DNA of 64,000 nt from Larix kaempferi (Eukaryota > Streptophyta > Pinopsida > Pinales > Pinaceae), in contig BSBM01000186.1 in NCBI GenBank assembly GCA_027924585.1, positions 5,208,001 through 5,272,000 on the forward strand. Reading direction: 5' to 3'. Positions within the stretch are counted from its first letter, which is position 1; every line of letters begins with the position of its first letter. Below the pieces are notes generated by a model. The model saw nothing but the letters and a program-made list of their open reading frames with translations. It ran no database searches and was not told the origin of the DNA. This document shows, piece by piece, positions 32,574-45,787 of the stretch. The position numbers were made by a program, and so were the translations under genes.

Positions 32574-35500
32574 ATGGAGCCATCTCACCCAAACGTGCTC
32601 ACACCCTTCAACTATTTCGATTGGAAGGCAGAAATGGTGATTTTGCTGAGATCTAAGGGTCTCTACAGAATCACGATGGGCACTGAGGTTGAGCCAAACT
32701 CAGCTGTGGAGAAATCCAAGTTTTTTAACAGAATGGATGAGGCATTTGGCCTCCTTTGTCTCAGCATTTCGAGAGACCTCCTGTTTCATGTAGAAAGTCT
32801 AGCAACTCCAAATGAAGTGTGACTCAAGCTTGAGACACTGTTTGGAAAGACTGATGAGATGAGAGGCCACCAGCTCGAAAATGAGCTTGTCTCACTGAGC
32901 CCAGGGAATTTCGATTCCATCCAGGACTTCTTCACCAAGTTCAAGAACTTGGTCTTGCAGATCAGACAATGTGGCATAGAGAAGAAAGAAGAACAGTTGG
33001 TGTTGTCCATTCTCTCCAAATTGGGTTCTGAATACTCAGTTTTTGTGTCTTCCTTCAACTCCACAAGGCTCACAGTTAGAGGTTGGAAGATGCCATCTCT
33101 GGCTGACTTCATGGAGATGCTAACTCAAGAGCAAGACAAGCTGGTCTTGATGGGCTCCATCAAACAAAAAGATCAAGTTCTTGCAGCTGGAGATTCGAAA
33201 TGTGGAAGAAGCAAGCAAAAACCCAGGGTTTCGAAACCTCAAGAGAAGAAGAGAAAGGATGAGAGGCCCAAATCCTCTGAGGGGGTTTCGAATCCTGTCA
33301 AGAACAAGGGAAAGAAGGCTGAGAAGACAAAATGTAGCTACTGTCAAAGAGGTTTTCATCCAGAGAGCTCATGCATGAAGAAAACCATAGACACCATGAC
33401 ACATCTCCTACAGAAAAATAATATTCCTCTTCCTGAAAGTTCCAAGAAGAAGGAGTGCGTTTCTGAAGACAAGGAGAGCTGCCATGCTTTGGTGGCTAGC
33501 TCATCTCATTCACCTTTGTTCATCATTGATTCAGGTGCCTCAAGGCACATGGCTTCCTCAAGAGACTCGTTTTCTGAACTTGCTCCCTACAGTGGTCTCT
33601 CAATTCGAATGGGAGATGACTCAGAAATCCCTGCTCATGGCATTGGGAAAATCTCTATGGAGAATGGCTTCTTCTCCAATGTGCTGTATGTGCCAAATAT
33701 TGCAGCAAACTTGCTCTCTGTATATCAAATGACTCATACTGGAGTAGCAAAGAAGGTGGTCTTCACTCAGGATGAAGTGGAGATATCAGAAGTTTCCACC
33801 GGGAAAATTGTTGCAAAGGGTGTTGCAGACCATGACATGAAGATGTACATGTTCTCCCACTTCCTCGAATTTTCTTCACCAAGTGTGCTGCTGTCACATG
33901 GGAATGAGACCAGCAAGCTATGGCATCAAAGGTATGGGCACCTAAACTACAGATATCTTCAAGTTTTAAGCAAAGAAAATATGGTAGAAGGGCTGCCCCA
34001 AATCAGATTTTCGAGTGGAACATGCAAGGGTTGCATGATTGGGAAACATCCTGAAAGGAAGTATGATAAAGGGAAGGCTAGGAGGGCTGATCAACCTCTT
34101 GGGATAGTACATTCTGATCTCATAGGGCCACTCCCCACACCCTCCTATGGCTGCAGCAAATATGTGCTCACCTTCATCGATGACTACTCAAGGTACTGCT
34201 GGTTATTTTTCCTTAAGCAAAAATATGAAGTCTTTGATTGTTTCAAGATTTTTAAGAGCATGGTTGAGAACTTCAGTGGGAAGGCCATGAAGATTTTGAG
34301 GACTGATAATGGTAGAGAGTATGTCAACAACAATTTGCAGCAGCTCTGTCAAGAGCATGGCATTCATATGCAACACTCAGTGCCCTACACACCTCAGCAA
34401 AATGGTGTTGCAGAGCGCAAAAATAGAGCACTGAAAGAGATGGCAACTTGCATGTTGCAAGCAAGGGATTTGTCTCCTAAATTATGGGCTGAAGCTATGA
34501 ATTGTGCAGCATATGTTCAGAACAGGGCACCACACAAAGCATTGCAAGGAATCACTCCATTTGAAGCTTGGATGGGCCACAAGCCAAATGTCTCACATTT
34601 CAGAATTTTTGGCTCAAGGGCTTGGGCCAGAATTCCACCGGAGAAGAGAAAGGCATTGCAGCCCCAAAGCAAGGAGTCAATCATGGTTGGGTATGCAGAG
34701 GATTCCAAGGGCTACAAGCTCTTTGATCCATCCACTCACAAAACTTTCATTGAAAGAAGTGTCAAATTCGAAGAGGAAGAATTTTTACAAGCTAGTGAAC
34801 AAGGTGATGGGGAATGCTCATTCCCTCGTCTTGATGATGAAGTAAGTAGTGATTCATTCTCTGATATTTCTGATTCTGATATTGCTGAAGATGATGTTGA
34901 TATGGATTCTGAACATATCCCTCCCTCAAGGCCCAAGTGGGTAGAGAAAACAATTCAAAGTGCCGGAGAGCTTGTGGGAGATCCCCAAGATGCTAGGAAA
35001 ACTAGATCTCAATTTCACAATTCCTTTGCATATAATAATTCTGATCTGAGTGAGGCATGTTACTTGATGGTTGGATCTGATCCAATGTCATATTCAGAAG
35101 CATGTACAAACCCAAGGTGGCAATCAGCCATGCAAGAGGAGATGAACTCACTCCATGAGAACAAAACTTGGGATTTGGTCCCTCTTCCTCCCAAGAGGAA
35201 ACTAGTGCAATGCAAGTGGATTTATAGAACCAAAATTGGATCTGATTGCTCTGATCTGAAGTATAAGGCCAGGTTGGTGGCTAAGGGTTACTCTCAGGTC
35301 CAAGGAGTGGACTATACAGAAACATTTGCACCGGTGGCAAAGATGGACTCCATAAGACTAGTTTTGGCAATTGGGGCTTCCAAGCGCTGGGAGATTCATC
35401 ACATGGATGTAAAAAGTGCCTTTCTTCATGGGGATCTGAATGAGGAGATTTATATGCAGCAGCCTGAAGGTTTTATTTCTGATCATACACTTGTTTGCAG

Positions 35501-36602
35501 GTTGAACAAATCACTCTATGGGCTCAAGCAAGCTCCTAGAGCATGGTATGCAAAAATGGACAATTTTCTGCTATCTTTGGGGTTTGAGAGGTGTAAGTCT
35601 GATCCAAATGTGTATATGCAGCATGTTAGTGATCTGATATTGATTATTGTACTGTATGTTGATGATCTTTTGATCACTGGTAGCTGCACCAAAGAACTTG
35701 ACTCAGTTAAGAGAGCATTGCACAGTGCATTCTCCATGACCGATCTAGGATTGCTAAAACAATTTCTGGGTTTGGAGATTGATCAATCTGTGAATGGAAT
35801 TTCTGTATGTCAGTCAAGGTATGCTTCAGATTTGCTGCAGAAATTTAAGATGGCTGAATGTAAGTCTGCAAAATTTCCATTTCTTTCAGGAGTTAAGCTT
35901 ACAGAATGGGGTTCTTCACCACTAGTTGACAGTTCGTTGTATAGGCAACTTGTTGGAAGCTTGCTTTATCTTACTCATTCTAGACCAGATTTGTCATATG
36001 CTGTTGGGGCTGTTGCAAGGCACATGCAAGAGCCTCATGAGATCCATTGGAAGGCAGCCAAGAGGATCCTTCATTATGTTCAGGGTACTAAGTCTTTTGG
36101 TATCCATTATGTTGCTGGTTCATCCCTTGAACTAGTAGGATTTACAGATTCTGATTGGGCCGGTGATTGTATTGATCGGAAGTCAACTTCCGGTTATGTC
36201 TTTATGCTTGCACATGGACCTATATGCTGGTCAAGCAAGAAACAAAGCACTATTTCCTTATCTTCAGCTGAGGCCGAGTACAGGGGAGCAGTCAATGCAG
36301 CCACACAATGTGTTTGGTTGCAAGGTATTCTTGCAGAGTTCGAGATTGTCTTTGATTCACCCACTATTCTTTGGTGTGATAATCAAAGTACAATCAAGAT
36401 TTCTACCGATCCAGTACAGAGGCAGAGGACCAAGCACATAGAGATACACATGCATTACATTCGGGGTTTGGTGCATGACCGGATCATAGCATTGCAGTAT
36501 TGCCCATCCAGTGAGCAAACTGCTGATATCTTCACCAAGTGTTTTACCGAGAAGACCTTCACTCACCTTAGATCTTTGCTTGGGGTGAGTGATGCATGGT
36601 GA
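32574..36602 (+). CDS. Ty1/copia gag-pol polyprotein with one in-frame TGA
   Basis: ATG 32574 (MEPSHPNVLTPFNYFDW) opens the frame. TGA at 32820-32822 interrupts gag about 82 codons in, at a place where copia gags often have Trp. The rest (from 32859, 1247 codons counted from the next Met) is uninterrupted. Residues in that count: zinc knuckle CX2CX4HX4C from 159; protease DSGAS from 224; integrase D420, D483, E519 (35 residues between the last two); RT with D850 in HHMDVKSAFLHG and YVDD 933-936; RNase H FTDSDWAG from about 1095 and LSSAEAEYRG. Apart from the TGA the product is full length. It encodes the usual capsid, protease, integrase and RT-RNase H of a cytoplasmic particle. Confidence 0.93.
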
Positions 36603-36784
36603 TGATTGGTGTATTTTGATATATGCCACATGTCCATTTTAGAGGGGAGGTTTTATTTCCCATGTGGTTTTCCTCCTTACCTTGGTTACATGGACAAATA
36701 AATTTTATGATGTAAAAGGTGACTTGAGCCTAGTTGCCAAGGCCTTAATTTTTGATATTTCACTAAGTCTAGCTTAAGGGGGGG
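36603..36784 (+). other. 3' untranslated region and polypurine tract of the copia element
   Basis: Ends CTTAAGGGGGGG directly before the 3' LTR. This is the expected second-strand primer site. Confidence 0.85.
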
Positions 36785-37487
36785 TGTTAGAACATTTTTC
36801 CACCTATGTACATTAATCATTTATTAATGATGATTAATTAGCCCAAGTGATTAATGATTACATCCCTAAGTTGATTAGCTACTAAATGGTCAATTATCAT
36901 GAACTAGATAGCAAATGTGAACAAGTGCTGAGTCAAACCAGCTATGTGGAGCGCTCCCCAGGGCAATTAATGCACTCAGCATGCCTAGAGCGCCCTCCTC
37001 AGGTCATTTAATGCACTCAGCATGCTTCTCTTCTACCTAGGGCGCATTTGCTCTCTTTGTGGACAATCTTGCCTTGTTTTGTCACATTTTTGACCATTTT
37101 TAGACTCCAAACCTCTATCCAACCAGTTTCTTCACATGTGTGAGGTCACATGGGCCTGTCCAGTCATTCCCAGCATTCACACTGCAGATTCGAACCAGTT
37201 TGGGATGGTTTGGGATATTTTGGTCAACCTAGGGGGGTTTGAGCTTTTTCTAAGCTAGATCAGTGTGAACACTCCAGATGGATTCGAATTCTTCCAGATT
37301 TGTATATATGGGTGTTCTTAACCTTTGTTAAGGTTGGACAGTTAATAATATTGAAATTATTCACCAATTCATGAGTATTGTTCTTCATTCATTTAAATTT
37401 TTTATGCTAATTCTTGCAAATGTTGTGCAATCTTTCACCAGTGAGGAATCCACAGTAGCTAGATTCAACTGTGCTTGAGATTTTACA
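36785..37487 (+). repeat. 3' LTR of the copia element
   Basis: 703 bp, identical to the 5' LTR except two bases. It is followed by the TATAT duplication. Confidence 0.95.
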
Positions 37488-37839
37488 TATATTGACTGTA
37501 ATTTGATTTTATTTATCCTCCTTAAGTCATAATAGTTAACCAATATATTCCATTCAATGTATAGTTGAAGTACTAGTTTGCATATGCTCGGGTGCCCAAG
37601 AGCATTGGAGTAGATTTCATCCTAGCTCACTTCTAAACATTAATGGTCTCAGTACTTTTTTCAAAGGTATTATCAGCTAGCATGGTCGTCCTCCTATTCA
37701 TAGAACGTAATCTTACTTACATACAGTCAAACTATCCCACTGATTACATTGTTCTCCAACGAGTCTTGTAGGAGATTAAGTGATCATCATCCCCGATTGG
37801 TACATTACAATATGGATTACAAATTATAATGATTAGATG

Positions 37840-38960
37840 TTTTGAGTTATAGATATTAATGTTTTGAGTTATAGAAATTAAGGATTAGGGATAGTAATGG
37901 TCGCAAGAGATCTTAATTATGGATTATATGTTATTATGGTTAAATGTTAGGATCTATAGTTTTTATTGGTTATAGGGACTCATGATAATGTTATTTTTTA
38001 AGGTGTAAAGGTTAACATTAGGGTTTATGGATTATAATTTCTTCTAGAGGATAAGGGTTAGGAATTAAAGTTTAGGTGTTATGAAAAATAAGCGTTAAGC
38101 ATTCAAGTTTACAAGTGTCAAGCTTTGTATGGGTTGTAATGTTAATGGCTATATGCATTAGGTTTTAAGGGGTTTGAGATTAAATATTAGAATCCTTATA
38201 ACAATTAAGGATGACATGCAATAGAAGCTAGATGTTATAGGCGTATTAAGTTAAGTCTTAGGTTAATAAGGCTTGTAGGGGTTATAATGTAGGAGTTAAT
38301 ATTTAAAATGGCTAGGATGTATTCATGGTGGGGTTAAGGGTTATATAGGTTAGGGGTTAATGGTCACATGGGTTATAATAGTTAAGACTAATTTGAATTA
38401 TGGGTTATATGGTTCTTAATGGTTAAACCATATCAAAGTTATTGAATTTAGAATGTTCCTAACTTAATGTTGTTAAGGATAATTGAATTATAGGGGTTAG
38501 AATTAATACTTGTTAATGTAGTAAATAGATCTTGGTTTTAAGGTTTAAAAGGGTTAATAATTATATCCGTTCATGGTTTTTTTTTGCATTGGAATAACTG
38601 GTTATAAGTTTTAGGAGTTGTCTGGTTACAATTTATTGAAAATAAGAGTTCTAAATTTTTGGTCTTATGTTTCATAAGACTTATAATGATTAGGGTTGAG
38701 GGTTGTAAAATTTAGGTGTTATATTTGGTAAGGGTTATAGAGATTAGTGGTTTAAAGCTACAATGATTTAGGACTTACAAATTTAAAAATCTATAGGGTT
38801 TATAAGGGTTTTGTTTTAAGAGTTGGTGAAATTAAAATTTATATGGATTAGATGATATAGGGGTCAAAGTAGATGAGGTTTATAAAGTTCATGTGTTCCA
38901 TGGGTTGGGTGTTATAGGGATTAAAGTATATAAGTGTTATAAAGTATAGGTTTTATAATA
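37840..38960 (+). repeat. C-poor degenerate GGTTA/GGGTTAT tract
   Basis: For about 1.1 kb the + strand has very little C. Variations of GGGTTAT, TTAGGGTT, TAGGGGTTA and GGATTATA recur every 10-25 bases without a fixed period. It looks like a decayed low-complexity array, loosely reminiscent of degenerate telomere-type (TTTAGGG) sequence. No coding frame. Confidence 0.6.
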
Positions 38961-40902
38961 ATTCATATGCATATGATCTAACTACTAAGCTAAGAGATGT
39001 TATCTCCTATGATGATCGAACAAAGAATTAACAAGGGGTTCCTTCGTTAGAAAAATTTTAAAATCTTGTGTATAAATTGTTGAACATCGAACTTGGGGCA
39101 TACTGAGAGTGCTTCCTTGGGAATGAACTCCCTCCATATATTACTAACGTAATTGAATCTGAGTTCCTAGCAGCAAAAAAGGAAACATGTATCAGGATAC
39201 CGAGTGAGAAAATTGTTTCCAAACAATTCTCAAAATGGTCCTTTGGATACACTCCACATAATGCATTTAATAATTACCCTTATGGCCTAATGTATACAAT
39301 CTAAATATGCATTAAAAAAATATATACAACCTTATCCTAATTTAAATATTCTGATTAAATTTTATATATAAAGAGAGATGGAAGGATATCATTAACTATT
39401 AAAAATACCATTAAAATTTTTACTTTTAAAAACATCTAAGAATCAAAATACTAACATTAAAATACACAAATAATAATTATAATCTAATAAAATTTTAATC
39501 CATTTCAACACCAAGAATAACAAAATTGAATATGCTATATATCATAAAATATATATAATTTTGATAAAACTCAACTACTAATATTTTGTAAACTCATTTA
39601 CTAATATCTTTGTTAATCAAATTTAATTACTAATTTAATGTGAAGCCAATTTCTATCATATTGATAATTGGTTGTATCATTTCTAATCACTCAAAAGATA
39701 AGTATTATTGAGTGTAAAAAAAAATGGTCCAAAATGTGAACATGAGCCTAGGTATTATATGATATGTGCATTCACAAATTATAGACCCAATTTCTACACG
39801 TGACGTCAAATTGGGATCAGTAAACTATATTACCATGATAATGACCAACCTAGAACACTCAATCTACTCTAAATTTTATGCTCCATCATTACACAACTGG
39901 TTTGGAATTTTGAGGTAGAAAATGTATCCCAAACAAAACATTTACTATCAAAACTATCTTTATAAGAACTAATATGATTCCTGATGATGATTTCAACCGT
40001 AAGGGTAAATAGTTTTGGAGGGAAACCACTAACACTACATTTTTCTATTGTATTTTCAACTTATATCCTTCTAATTTTACTCTTGAGTGTGACTACTTGT
40101 TCAATGTGAAAATAAATTCCAGATCCAATGAGTACACACTTGGCATAATATACCCTTTGTAGGAAAAAAACTTGGAATGAATTAAACAAACATGCATTTC
40201 CTCAATGAAGTACGCAAGCATAAAAACTAGAAATTATTTTCCTACATATGATTCCATCCAACAAACCTTATTAGGAAGTAACAAAGATCTATCCAATGTG
40301 AGTAATATAATATGAATTCAAGAGTTATTTGAATAGACTGCTCCAATACTCATTTTTAACTATTTAACAACTAGTGCACAATGGGACCCTACAATCTAGC
40401 CTCCCAGTGAAAATATGGTTTGGGAGAAAATATAGTATGATTTTGAGATCATTAAGTTTCATACCTTTGGGGTGTTCAAGCATCTCTCATTTTTTTCATA
40501 TCATGAGCTTCTCTATCAAGTAGAGATGCAAACTTTGTTCTATGAACATTTTGGCTATGTTTTATATCATTGTTTCTCTAGAAATAAATATCCACTCCTT
40601 CTCAAAATAATATTTTTTGATTTTGATTAAACTATTTTGGAAATAATTATAGTATCAAATAAATTTGAATTGTATGGTATATCTTCATTACCTCAAACCA
40701 TATGGTTAGTGACATGCAAGATCAACCTAGCTATACAAAATTGATTTATAGGGGAAAAGAGTTTCAATTAAGGAATTGCAATGCCAATTGAGAGTTTTCA
40801 TGATTATTTATATTTCTATTTCATTTGTAAGCTTTTTGTTTTACAAATTAGATTTGTTTAGATATATTTAAAATTTGTAGAATTGAATAAATTAATTTTT
40901 GT

Positions 40903-40982
<80 letters not shown>
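40903..40982 (+). repeat. Compound microsatellite (TA)10-(GA)30
   Basis: (TA) units at 40903-40922 are followed without a break by uninterrupted (GA)30 at 40923-40982. A perfect array of this length is likely to be length-polymorphic. Confidence 0.95.
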
Positions 40983-40985
<3 letters not shown>

Positions 40986-41925
40986 TTTCTATCAATTATT
41001 TAACTTGTAATTTATCTATTTTTAAATAAAATAAAAAATTATTTCAATAAAAAATATCTTATTATATGGTTAAATAGATTCATTTTATTATAATACAAGT
41101 GTAAATAATTAAATTATTTCTATTTTCAAAATATTTCATGATTATAATGAGTCACTTATTTCATAATCCAATAGGTGAAAAATATGAAGTATAATAATTT
41201 ATAAATCAAATTAATAAATAACATAAAATCATTATCTTATGACATGATTATGCCTCTTGCCAATATTATTTATATTTTATCTATCATAACCTTTTAGGTA
41301 GCTACTTGTTATTCCTTTTCAACTTCATAATATTTTTTATATCATAAACCTTTATGGTAATTAGTGTTGTTATTCCCTTTCAACTTCCTTTATAAGTCCA
41401 TGCGTTTTCTCTTCTAACTAGATTTTAAAATGTCTTCTTGCCTTTTCCATAGAAATTTGAGTTTTTATTAATAATAGGAGAATAATAAATATCTAAAATA
41501 GAAGTACATGTAGAAATAATTCTAATTTTTATTAGTAATATGAGAATAATTGAATATCTAGAAAAAAAAAACACTTAACACTAGCCTTTAATCATGAAGT
41601 TAAATTTGAGTTGGAATTTTTCACACATACTAACTCTCATAAGTGGGTTGTAATAAATTCCTCTCCTTATCCAATTTAATTGCCAAACAATAATAAGATA
41701 CAATTGATTTTGGGTTTCTTATATACCTCAACGTGAACGCACTTGGTGTAATGTTTAAATCCAATATAATGTTTAATGCTATCTATAATTAAGTTGATGT
41801 TGTAAATGATAATAGATCAACAGACGGAGGAAATAATGCTCAAAGAAGTGATTACTAGTAATAGAAGCATTCTGGAAGTCTGAAATTAGGGTGAGGTGCA
41901 AGGCACCTGGCGTTTGTGGGGAAGT

Positions 41926-43035
41926 ATGGTTCCGAACCAGGGGAGGGGCCCATCCCCTCCTCCTTGGCCTAATGAGGAGCCGACAACAAAAATTCCGCAG
42001 GTGCAATGGGAGTTGGCAGGAATCAGATGAGAGGGTCTCAGTAATAAAGCAAAGATTTCGGCATTGGGGATAGGGAAAATGGGGCAAGGAGTCTGTATCC
42101 CTAAGTCTCTTAGTACTCCATCCATCTCGGTGAATCCGACAAGAGTTCAAGAGAGAATCCATCATATGATAGATCACGCACTAATTGGTAAATTCATGGG
42201 CGTCTGGCCTTCTAAGAAAGCGTTAACACGGTGGATTCACTCAACCTGGAAACCTAAAGGACATTTTGATCTCCTACTGGGGTCTAAGGGGTTCTTTACT
42301 GTGGTTTTTATCAATGTGGAAGACAAGGATAGGGTATTCGAGGGAGGACCTTATTGCTACTACTAAACAGGGTTATTTCGACGAATGTGGAAGGATCATT
42401 TTAATTCTGACAAGGAGGATCTGTCCATAGCCCTGGTCTGGATCAGACTCTATTCATTACCGACTAAATACTGGGATCCTAAAATACTGAATTCGATTGG
42501 AGGCGCTCTAGGGAATTTTGTTAAAATATCTTACCAAACTAAGCAAGGAAGGTATGTGTCATATTCCCGTTTGTGTGTTTATATGAATATCTCTAAAACC
42601 CTAGCTGAAGGGATTACCTTAAATTGGGAAGATTCTGAGTGGTTCCAAACCCTAGACTATGAACACGTTCCTTTTCGCTGTTGACAATGTCATACTCATG
42701 GACATCTTGCCCGTGAATGTCATTTGAATCTACTGGTGGAATTACCTAGTAGAAAACCTTTGGACCAGCCTGATGCATAAGGATTACCAAAATCACCAAT
42801 AGGAGGAAAGTGGGACGGAGTCATAATGGGGCTGAGCCCAAGGGTAAAGGAACCAGCACAAATCACTTTTCTGCATTGGATCATGATTTGCCAGATCCGT
42901 GTAATCCAAAGGAAGCCCAAAATCCTTCTATTACCGAGGTGGATAAACCTGAAGTGATATCGGAGATTAGAACTAAGGGTAAAAATGTGAAGGATAAAAA
43001 CCCTTTGGTAGTTGAGCCGATGGAGGAGGAATAAG
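41926..43035 (+). pseudogene. LINE ORF1 (DUF4283-like RNA-binding plus CCHC knuckle)
   Basis: ATG 41926 (MVPNQGRGPSPPPWPNEE) opens a frame that continues past stops at 42028, 42364 and 42682. It contains IGKFMGVWPSKKALTRWI, GFFTVVFINVEDKDRVFEGG and VWIRLYSLPTKYW, typical of the N-terminal domain of plant L1 ORF1 proteins. A CX2CX4HX4C knuckle follows (QCHTHGHLAREC) whose first spacing residue is the TGA at 42682. After a TAA near 42778 the frame changes and TSTNHFSALDHDLPDP continues from about 42810. Dead copy. Confidence 0.8.
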
Positions 43036-43180
43036 AGGATGGAAGTAGGAGACTTGTATCTTGATAGTATTGAAGAAGCCTGTAAGAACATTGAGGTGCA
43101 CTCGATTCTGGACAATCAACTTAAACTTTTAAAATATTCCATTCTCAAAACTAAACCCACTCCTACTCTGGGATTGGTCC
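41926..43180 (+). mobile_element. L1-type LINE, segment 1 (ORF1 side), interrupted by Tat-2
   Basis: First part of a LINE that continues at 56524-58557 and 62884-64000. It is cut at 43180 by Tat-2, whose target duplication GGTCC lies at 43176-43180 and 56519-56523. The 5' end of the LINE lies at or upstream of 41926 and was not resolved. Confidence 0.85.
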
Positions 43181-43845
43181 TGTTTGTGCCAGAAATTGTT
43201 TCCAAGGCCAGAGAAACAAGCCAACACAATCTCAAACAAAATTCAATAAAGAAAACAAAGTTTAAAGGTTTCTGTAATGTGTTTTTGGTTGTGAACTTTC
43301 GGAACACACAGGGAATGCATTCATGAGCAAAATAACTACTGAATTATAAGCAAAAGAAGATAAAGATGCATGATATATCTAACAAGATCCAACAGGAATA
43401 GTATTGAGGTTCATACATAAATGACAAGCATTACCAGCATATAAACATAAACCAGTAAATGAAAATATCAATTAAGCAACTAGACAAGCCGAAAAATGAA
43501 GCCAACACAGAAAAATGAAGGGTAAAAGTCACATATATCTCATAATTTCATCATCAACTGCATACAGAAGTTTTGTACTTAACTCATGAACAAGTCTGAA
43601 AACCAACTGAGTTTGAAGACCTCCTGAAAGCTCCCAAAAATCGAACCCTCTCAATGACTTTCTAACCTCTCTAAATACTAATCTTTACAAAATCAGTTAG
43701 GGATCTAACCCTAACTGCCTTCCATCTATTCGATGAGGTAAAGTAAAATGTACAATATTACAAAATTACAAAATATGCTAAAAATAGTAAATCACTAACA
43801 TATGTGTTTATCAACTAGTGACAACTAACTAAATGAACAACTGAA

Positions 43846-45787
43846 TTATAGATCTTTTGTTGCTTCAGCCAGCAGAGCGATGCCATCTGATGCTTGATCT
43901 TTCCTCTTAGCTTTCTTCTGCTCCTGCTCCATGTCATTTATCTTCTTGATGAGCTCCTCATTTCTCTGCTGCAGGTCCTGGACTTTTTTCTCCAACTCTA
44001 TGCAATGCATGTCAGTAGCTCTTTTTCTCTTTAGTGCTTCCTTTGCTTCTGCTATCAACTCCTAAAAATGGTCATTTACATCCTGTAGGTCTTCTACCAA
44101 CCTTCTGTTAGCCATCATTAATCCATCATTGACCTCTTGCATGTAACTCATGTGATGTTTGTACTGCTTAACAGTTTTCTGCAAATTCTCTCTGTCAGAG
44201 TCAAATAGTTTGTCTATTGTAGGATCTTGTTCCTCATCAGGTCTCCTTTTTGAATATTTCAGCCTCTTCAATTAACAGGTCTATAGGAGTGTCTTCAATG
44301 CCAGGATTTTCCTCACCTGTTGCTTCAACTAAAGGAGATTCTTCTTTTAATTGTGGATTCTTTAAAAGATCACTTCTTATTTCAGAATAGATTTCATATA
44401 TTTTAGGTATAGGCTGGCTTGAATCTTCTAATGATTTTAATGAACTCTTGGCTTTTGCAGGATGCATAACTTTGTCTAGTTCTGGTTTATCATCCATGGA
44501 AACCTCATCTAGGACAGTAACTTCATTTGTATTTAATCTAGGATTGAGAAATTTCTTCATGTTCAGTCTTAGCTTGTTCTTTGACCTAGTTTTAGGTCTC
44601 CAATATGATGCTGCTTCTCCCATCATTTTCAGCTCCTTTCCTTGATGCTGGATAGCAGCCAACTCTACTACTTCAAGTTTATTCCTCTTTCTGTTAGGTT
44701 TTGTTGCTTTGCTGTCTGAAGTAGGGATTTCTTTTGCTGTTTCAACTTTAACTTCTGTTTTAGCGATGGGATGCTCTTCCTCCAATAAATATCCCTCATC
44801 ATCTGAGAGAATGGTGATAGGGCTTCTCTGTTGAGTTTGAATCTTCTCCTTAGGTACAACAACCTCTCTTATATCAGCAGTTTTCACTTCATGAGAATCC
44901 TCTGCAGGTGCCAAGTATTGTTCAGGTTGCTCTTTCTCATCTACAAATAGTGAGTACTTGCTTTTAAGACTGGCTGAAAACAGTTTAGGTTTACTATCCT
45001 CCTCCACATGCTCTGATGCTTCCTCAACTTTGACTTCTTCCTTATCTTCAAGTTTAGACTTCTGACCTAATTTTCTCATCAAAACCTTACCCTTGTCTGC
45101 TTGCCTCTTAGGTTTCTGATCTTCTTCTTTGGTTTGAAAGCCAGACCAAAAGATGAAAAAGTCCCAAGTCTTCCCTTCATGCTGCAAAACAGTTCTAATA
45201 ATCAACTTAATTAGCCCATGGTGAAAGATAGACTGAGAAGAATGATCTATCTGCCCTTTCACTCTGTTGGACATCTTCTGCAAGCTTTTCAAAAGGAAGG
45301 ATGGTAGGTTCATCTTGGACACCCCCACCATGTGCTGAAGGAATCTGAAGTGGTACTTGTATATATAAGCATACCTACCCTCGCAAGTAACATAGCTCTG
45401 CAGTATCCTGATTGGATCAACCCATTCCTTTCTGTAATTTTGAATAAGGATGCCTTTATTCCAATCAGGGGTGACATTTGGTAAAAGATATCTTTGTGGA
45501 TCAAAGTCAAAAGGCAGTTTCTTAAACCATGGTTCACCCTCATTCTTAATCCCTGTGGCTTCTGAAATCAGCTTCACTATCAGCCTGAATTTAAGAGTAT
45601 CAAAGGTCACCATGTCATTTTTAAAGCCTTGAGCAAACTTACAGGAAACTTCTGCATTATGCCCATCTATCTTCTTGAAAAAGTCCATCCAACCAGCTTG
45701 CTGAAACAGCTCAACACACCCAGGGAGTTTTTCAATCCATCCTACATCAGTAGGTTCGGATCTGTTTATCTTACCACTCCTGCCCAT
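43846..45787 (-). pseudogene. LTR-embedded accessory ORF of Tat-2, 3' LTR copy
   Basis: ATG at 45787 opens 516 codons (to 44237), then a small deletion shifts the frame. The coiled-coil end continues at 44271-43846 with one further stop. N-terminal part (about 1-215) is globular: VGWIEKLPGCVELFQQAG, FAQGFKNDMVTF, EPWFKKLPFDFDP, YKYHFRFLQHMVGVSK. The middle is acidic and Lys-rich. The C-terminal coiled coil has IELEKKVQDLQQRNEELIKK. No domain of known function is recognised. It lies about 900 bp inside the LTR and in the same sense as gag-pol. Confidence 0.8.

Larger units (their letters stand above)
31596..37487 (+). mobile_element. Full-length young Ty1/copia retrotransposon
   Basis: 703-bp LTRs at both ends (31596-32298 and 36785-37487) differ at two positions by direct reading. 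The flanking 5-bp duplication TATAT lies at 31591-31595 and 37488-37492. A tRNA-iMet primer site follows the 5' LTR directly, and a polypurine tract (AAGGGGGGG) precedes the 3' LTR. A single gag-pol frame is broken by one TGA. All catalytic domains are present in copia order (integrase before RT). It is the youngest element here and may still be transcribed. Confidence 0.95.
37493..41925. other. Anonymous intergenic DNA
   Basis: No gene or transposon end recognised. It contains a C-poor GGTTA-like tract (about 37,840-38,960) and a TA/GA microsatellite (40903-40982). The rest is AT-rich. Small frames such as 39058-39252 (-) have no support. Confidence 0.65.

Noticed and set aside
33120-33378. 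Alternative-frame and antisense ORFs inside the copia gag-pol
   Set aside because: Shadows of the long polyprotein frame.
38960-39040. Possible tRNA-like stretch
   Set aside because: No consistent acceptor, D, anticodon and T-arm pairing, and no T-loop GTTCGAATC-type box.
41779-42177. Minus-strand frames overlapping the LINE start
   Set aside because: Antisense shadows of the LINE ORF1 frame that starts at 41926.
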